NCBI RefSeq assembly: GCF_008831285.2
Contig: NC_045147.1
Span: 13,928,854-13,992,853, forward strand
DNA from: Nymphaea colorata
Taxonomy: Eukaryota; Streptophyta; Magnoliopsida; Nymphaeales; Nymphaeaceae
Direction of reading: 5' to 3'
DNA length: 64,000 nucleotides
Shown: in pieces, positions 58,766 through 64,000 of the stretch
Numbering within the stretch: the stretch's first letter is position 1
Layout: each line of letters opens with the position of its first letter
Notes under the pieces: model-generated
The model's input: only the letters and a program-made list of their open reading frames with translations
Told to the model about the DNA's origin: nothing
Database searches by the model: none
Position numbers and translations under genes: made by a program

Positions 58766-59964
58766 AAGTGCAATCACAGCACCATGACGCATTTGTTGAA
58801 TTCTTTCACAAAGCGTCGGTCTCTATTGCCTGTGACCTCATAATAACGAATAAACTTCCTTTTATATTTCCCTTCACTTTCTTAGTTCTTTTATGCAAAC
58901 CATGTAAATGTTTTAGGTACCATCACGCTTCATCTGTTTCTGGGTCATTGACTGCTTAACAATGAAGGCCCGGCTTATTGGCAAGCTTACCTGGTTACCT
59001 TCAATGTGAAGAAACCAGAGGATTCAGCAGATGACAGTCAAAACTTTATAATGGCAAGAGGTTAGAGTTTTGATAGTGCAGTCATTGCTAGGTACTCATT
59101 TTAAGCTTCTTTTCAAGGAGCTGGGTCATTACGTGGTTTAACCCTTAGAAAAATCGTAAAAATAAAAGGTAAAACTTGTAGGTTAAAGGTCCACCACTTA
59201 GAATCTAAGCAGGGCATCAACTTCTATAAAAGATAGTAGAAGCCTCAACAGTGCAGCCACGGGTATCTCTTGATATCCTCAACCCATCAAAGGCTTAGGT
59301 GTTGCTGCATGTGTAAAATTGTGCACATAATTTCCAATAGCGTTAGACTATTGGTATATAGAGCTAGAATATAAAAATACATTTTATGGGCACAAAAGCT
59401 ACTTTGTCAAACTGAAGTTATATTACAGCTGCATTCCAAATTTCATACCTTATTTTTGAAATGTTCCTTTCCCATTAATTCAGATATCTAAAAATGACAC
59501 ATGTATCGCAAAGAAATAATAAAATTATGGTGTGTATTTTTTTAGAGATATTTTGAGAGAGAAAAGGTTTAATTTCCATTCGACCTCACTGGATGTGCCC
59601 TTCAGATCTAGATTAGTTCCAAGTTAAATGAATCCAGCGGGACTTAAAGACCTTAGATCTGATCCCGAGTTTATCCAATTCACACCCCTAATTTTGAACA
59701 TTACACCATAGTGAGAAAGTCATAAGACCCTTAAATATTAGGTTTCTTGTAGCCCGCAACCACTTACAACTTTATTAGTTTAAGATTGGAACAAGGAAAA
59801 ATAATTAATAATAATCGGTTTTCTCCTTTTCTTCCTCGAGACTTGAGAATCGTGTGCTGAGTCGCTGGACCATTTAATCTGACAATTCTACTTTATGCTT
59901 AAAATAGTATAATAAGCCAAAAGACAATTATGCATAAGGACATGAATGTGCGTTATAAAAGGAC

Positions 59965-60020
<56 letters not shown>

Positions 60021-62009
60021 TGGATCCGACAAGGAAATAAAATTACATTAGAAACCTTTTCCAAAAGGTATCTGACATTTGGTGATAATCAAAAGCACCA
60101 CTAAGTTTTCCATGTCCCCAAATTTTACCATTCCCCGGCCACGATATAATTAAGATATGCACGTCTACTGTGGCAAGAGTGCAAAGCACACTCGCTTCCA
60201 CTGGCAAAACTCATCGTGGGGCTTTGCTAAACGATAAATACTATCAAGATTTAAGTGAATGAAATTTCTCGGGCAGGTAAACAGAGCGAATCAGATCACG
60301 CCTTGACTCCACCAAACAAATCTACGAGGGCTTATAGTCGTAAGTTGTGTGCCTGGATAGCTTGAAGTGAAGCTAGCCCCTTAAATGTAAATTTCTATTC
60401 CAAAAGGATTATTACGGTTAAATATGCGCTCCTTAGGCCCTTTTTCCGATGGTAAAATGATGACCTTTCCATTGATTGCAGACAGGTCTTTTCTTAACTC
60501 TAGTTGGTGATTACGGCCCTTGTTTTCCACTACTGCACTTCAGCAACTGACAGTCAGTGATAAAAAAACAGAAGCAGAGAGAAGAAAAAATGGAGAAATA
60601 ATGCTCTATCTTCCAGTGCCAATTGTCTGCCCGTAATTTTAATTGAACGACATATATTTCAGAATTCCTTAATATCCAGATGATTTCTTGCAAACTACCA
60701 ACGGAAATTCATGTTAGTGCCCACCCTCTTCGAAATCATATTATTCCCCTAGCTTACTTTAATTTTTGTTTTTGAGTAAAAAATAATTGTTTATATGTAT
60801 GTATGTATTAGCGCTGGAAGCAAATAGCTAGTACCCTTAATAAAATTCTAGAGTTAATTGTGTAGCTACGTGTAGAAAAATAATTCGTTCTGGCAAGAAA
60901 TAATTGTGCAGCTCTTTTACCACGACGGTAGACTACCAAGCTATGGATTTCCCTACCAGGATGGCGATGGTCCACTCACCGATTTGCTTTTTGAAGATAA
61001 ACTAGTCAGTCTTCTTTTTTTTCAGTAAAGCTAACTATTGAACGTACCTTTTGTGTTAGCAAAATGTAGGAGATGGTTATAAATAAGAATGACGATGTTT
61101 CTAGGATGTGGACACAAGGATTTAGAAGATAATGATCGTAGAAATTTTAAACTAAGAGTTTCCTATGTTTAGAAAATCCGAAAGCTTGGATCCATACCCA
61201 TTGTCAGTGCCTCCAACCATGGAACAAATATACATTGCTTTTGTTAAGGAAAGCTGAGCATAATTTTCAAAGTCGTAAGACAGATTCCTTAGTCGCTATC
61301 TCTCTCTCTCTTTCTCTCTCTTTTGTGTTATATATATATATATATATATTGATGAGAAATGTAGCTTTAGAAAGTTCAGTTCTGGTTCTTCATTCAAACT
61401 TGCTTTGGTAACTCACTGTGATCCTGCTCCAAAACCAATCAAAACACTAGAACAGTCTCCACGTTTATCTGCGTGATCAAAGGCTGGCTTTGTGGAAAAG
61501 TGTGGCCCCTCCATTCATCGTCTTCCTCCTCCTTGGGAGCAAAAGCCAGACATCTGTTTGAGCGAATTTCAAAATCTACCAAACCTATTTTGGATTTGAA
61601 ACTTACTGTCTTGTCCAAATTTTGACATATATGAATGAATGATTCAATAGTGGCGAGGAAGAAAAGATCCTAGGGCAAAGAGCACCTAACTTAATACTCC
61701 CATGCTGGTTCTCTGCCATTCTCACTGTCTAAGGCTTGGTCATTTTTAATTCTTACTGCATGGTTTCCTTGTTTAAATCCAGTCAACTTTTTTTTTCCTT
61801 TTGTCCTTTTCTTATTGGGAATTAGACTGGAGGGAAACCGTCAAATCACAAAGTTTATTTAGTTTGTAGTTGGTGAAACTACATTGGTGCATATCGGCCA
61901 ATCCACATTGTATCAGCTGATTGTCGGCAGGGTATGGAGCCGGAGATAGACTCCGAGAGATTCACCTGGCTTCCATGGAGATGGACTCCGAAAGATTCAC
62001 CTAGCTTCC

Positions 62010-62012
<3 letters not shown>
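58766..62012. other. Intergenic; microsatellites only
   Basis: Contains a (TA)n run at about 59,968-60,018 and a (CT)n plus (TA)n pair at about 61,296-61,348. No recognisable gene. Confidence 0.55.

Positions 62013-62081
<69 letters not shown>
62013..62081 (+). repeat. Long TA microsatellite
   Basis: About 68 bases of uninterrupted AT dinucleotides. Confidence 0.95.
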
Positions 62082-62083
<2 letters not shown>

Positions 62084-62085
<2 letters not shown>

Positions 62086-62725
62086 CGGCCGTGCAGGAAA
62101 ACTGGACACTTCCGAACACCCTAAAAAGATAATTGTATCTCATTTAAGTTGGGCCGGCTACTGGCTGGCGGATTGAGTGCCTTGAGAATGCTACTTGTAA
62201 TCAGGGGTGGAACCAGGATTTTTTTTAGGGTCGGGCCAAACTAAAAAAATTTGATTTTATCAATATAAAAAAAAAATTTCTGGACTCACCCGGGCCATGG
62301 CCCGGGCGCGCTCCCCCCTCCCCCCCCCCCCCTCCTGCCTTGTAATGACAATATCTTTCGGTACTCTTGTGAAATTCATATTCCAATAATTTTATATGGA
62401 TCGAGCATGCATAAAAAACAATCTCAATTCGGTCAGTCCGGCCGTGCTGGAAAACTATGGACACTTTAGAAGACCGTAAAAAGATATCATATCTCATTTA
62501 AGTTGGACCGGCTAGCTGATTGGTGGATTGGGTGCCTTGAGAATGCTACTTGTAATGACAATATCTTTTGGTACTCTTGAGAAATTCATATTCCAACATT
62601 TAATTTATATTTTTAATTTATTTCTAAGGAAATTTTTGTATTGATTAAAAAAATTTAGAAGTTCCCAACAAGATTTTCGAATTTATGGATCGAGCATGCA
62701 TCAAAAGCAATCTCAATTAGGTCAG
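62084..62725. repeat. Tandem duplication of about 220-290 bp, first unit carrying an insertion
   Basis: Units 62,084-62,436 and 62,437-62,725 both start TCCGGCCGTGC.GGAAAACT and end CTCAATT(C/A)GGTCAG. Unit 1 has the 137-bp element inserted; unit 2 has about 65 extra bases (near 62,600-62,685). Confidence 0.88.
62202..62338. mobile_element. 137-bp MITE with 8-bp target duplication and visible empty site
   Basis: CTTGTAAT flanks the element at 62,194-62,201 and 62,339-62,346. The neighbouring duplicate reads CTACTTGTAATGACAATATC without interruption, showing the pre-insertion state. It starts CAGGGGTGGAACCAGG, ends CCCCCTCCTGC, and contains GGGCCATGGCCCGGG. CAGGG-type ends and an 8-bp duplication suggest hAT origin. 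Confidence 0.85.
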
Positions 62726-63498
62726 ATTTCTAGGACTAGTAGGTATCTTGTCGATCAAATGTGGGATAAAATTGTCTCAAACTATAAGTAGCAATCTTAG
62801 AGAGTGAGACGAAGCTTTATCTAGAAAAAGGAAAAAAAAAAACTTAGGTAGAACTTCACCTCAATTTCTAAAACTGCTTATACATATCCTCTCGGGCAAA
62901 ACTTAGCACCTCACATTCAAACCTTGGCGTTTATGCCAATCCACGTTAAAATGAGGAGAAGAACTGCATTCTTAGAAAGATGAAAACATTTCACTCTCAA
63001 AATAGAGCTAAGTTGTTTAGTTTCACCTGCAATCAAGGCAGTGCCTTCTTAGGAAACTTTTGTCCGCTTTTTTTTTTTGGCCATCCAAACAATGAGGAAC
63101 CAAAGAGCTTATAGTGTTTCAAGTACCTTGAGTTATTGACAGGTTACACAATCCCGACGGCCCTTAAGCAAAGAAACTTTCCTTTCTTTGATCTTTCTCA
63201 GGGTGAAGAAGGTGAGTTTCAGAGTGAAAAAGAAAATAGAAAGAAGCATCTGGTCAGTCTTGACTCTGTACTGTAGCTACTAGCTACTGCTGTCCTTCAG
63301 AAGTCTGAACACACAAATTCGGGGTTCGCAATTGACCATTTTAGCCTCTGAGAGTCACACAGCTCCCCCTCACTTCTTTTTATGTGCTTTTTTTTTTGTC
63401 TCTAGCATATTCCAACCCCTCAAATCAAGGGTGGGTCACTTCTGAAGTTTTGCCCCAACAGGGGACGCTCTTGCAGTCTCTGCCTGGGACTTTCACTC
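62726..63498. other. Intergenic and upstream region of the extensin-like gene
   Basis: No gene recognised before the TATA box at 63,499. Confidence 0.5.
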
Positions 63499-63506
63499 TA
63501 TAAATA
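63499..63506 (+). promoter_or_regulatory. TATA box of the extensin-like gene
   Basis: CTATAAATAGG, 45-52 bases upstream of the ATG, which implies a very short leader of about 20 bases. Confidence 0.75.
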
Positions 63507-63550
63507 GGCGCCATTTTTCTGCAACTGAGAGTGTCAAGGAGAAAACGAAC

Positions 63551-64000
63551 ATGGCTTTCTCTATAGGTCTGACCTTCTTCCTTGCTCCTCTTCTCCTTGG
63601 GTTTTCCTCCACCCTTGGAGCATACCCTCCCCAGCCTCTGCCTTCCCACCATGGACATCCACCTCCACACCAAGTGTACCCTACACCACCAACTCCCCAC
63701 CCCATCTACCCCACACCACCACCTTCACACCATGGGTACCCTACACCACCACCTCCCCATTACAGCAAACCGCCACCTTCCCACCATGGCTACAGCAAAT
63801 CACCACCTCCGCCACCACCCCACCATGGCTACAGCAAATCACCACCTCCGCCACCACCCCATGTCTACTCCAAACCACCATCGGCCCACCATGGCTACAG
63901 TAAACCCCCACCTCTACCCTCACCCCATGTCTACACCAAACCACCATCGCCCCACCATGGCTACAGTAAACCCCCACCTCTACCCTCACCCCATGTCTAC
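63551..64000 (+). CDS. Extensin-like proline-rich cell-wall protein, 3' end outside the window
   Basis: A signal peptide (MAFSIGLTFFLAPLLLGFSSTLGA) is followed by Tyr/His/Pro-rich repeats: SHHGYPTPP, HHGYSKSPPPPPP, PHVYSKPP and SPHHGYSKPPPLP. SPPPPPP runs are extensin-type Ser-Hyp blocks, and HVY and GYSK tyrosines could crosslink in the wall; secretion and crosslinking are family knowledge. 150 codons are visible, with no stop. From about 63,850 the DNA itself is tandemly repeated. It could also be classed as a hybrid proline-rich protein; the missing end would decide. Confidence 0.87.
   Translation, partial: MAFSIGLTFFLAPLLLGFSSTLGAYPPQPLPSHHGHPPPHQVYPTPPTPHPIYPTPPPSHHGYPTPPPPHYSKPPPSHHGYSKSPPPPPPHHGYSKSPPPPPPHVYSKPPSAHHGYSKPPPLPSPHVYTKPPSPHHGYSKPPPLPSPHVY

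Noticed and set aside
1-64000. CRISPR array, bacterial operon or prophage
   Set aside because: No regularly spaced repeats with unique spacers, no ribosome-binding-site-led gene clusters; introns and plant families show a nuclear plant genome.

Overview
The window is plant nuclear DNA, almost certainly from a flowering plant. The evidence is GT-AG intron-split genes for plant-specific families (UGT89-type glycosyltransferase, LSU-like coiled-coil protein, DUF3754 protein, SBT-type subtilase, extensin-like protein), a Ty1/Copia element with an initiator-Met tRNA primer site, hAT-like MITEs and many microsatellites. The UGT and LSU exons are GC-rich inside AT-rich surroundings. That fits a monocot or early-diverging angiosperm, but this is only inference and I cannot name the species.

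Layout. 1-3.7 kb and 15.24-17.9 kb are two recent direct copies of one block. Each carries a minus-strand gene for the same 142-residue cysteine-rich protein with its own TATA box. Only the left copy keeps about 1 kb more, which holds the truncated 5' end of a nuclear poly(A)-binding-protein-like (PABN) gene in divergent orientation. Between the copies (4.0-8.1 kb) lies a subtilase gene. Its catalytic residues are intact, but it has a frameshift in the propeptide and loses its 3' end where a 463-bp near-perfect inverted repeat begins (8138-9137). From 9.1 to 15.2 kb there is AT-rich repeat debris. From 17.9 to 25.3 kb there are tandem repeats, an old hAT-like MITE and a few doubtful small ORFs.

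25,392-28,512 is the most unusual structure: a Copia-derived composite. It has a perfect 5-bp target duplication (AATAC), yet both termini are the same LTR end in inverted orientation, and it contains two integrase segments facing opposite ways. It has gag, zinc knuckle, protease and integrase sequence but no reverse transcriptase or RNase H.

Right half. A UGT89-like glycosyltransferase (two exons, 491 aa, 31.1-32.7 kb) appears intact. An LSU-like gene lies on the minus strand at 36.9-37.2 kb with a clear TATA box. A 15-exon DUF3754 gene (42.1-56.4 kb, 751 aa, every splice phase consistent) fills most of the rest; its introns host a TIR element, microsatellites and local duplications. At 62.1-62.7 kb a tandem duplication preserves both the filled and the empty site of a 137-bp MITE. 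The window ends inside an extensin-like proline-rich gene that starts at 63,551. No operon-like relationship between these genes is visible; they look like independent genes in a repeat-rich region.
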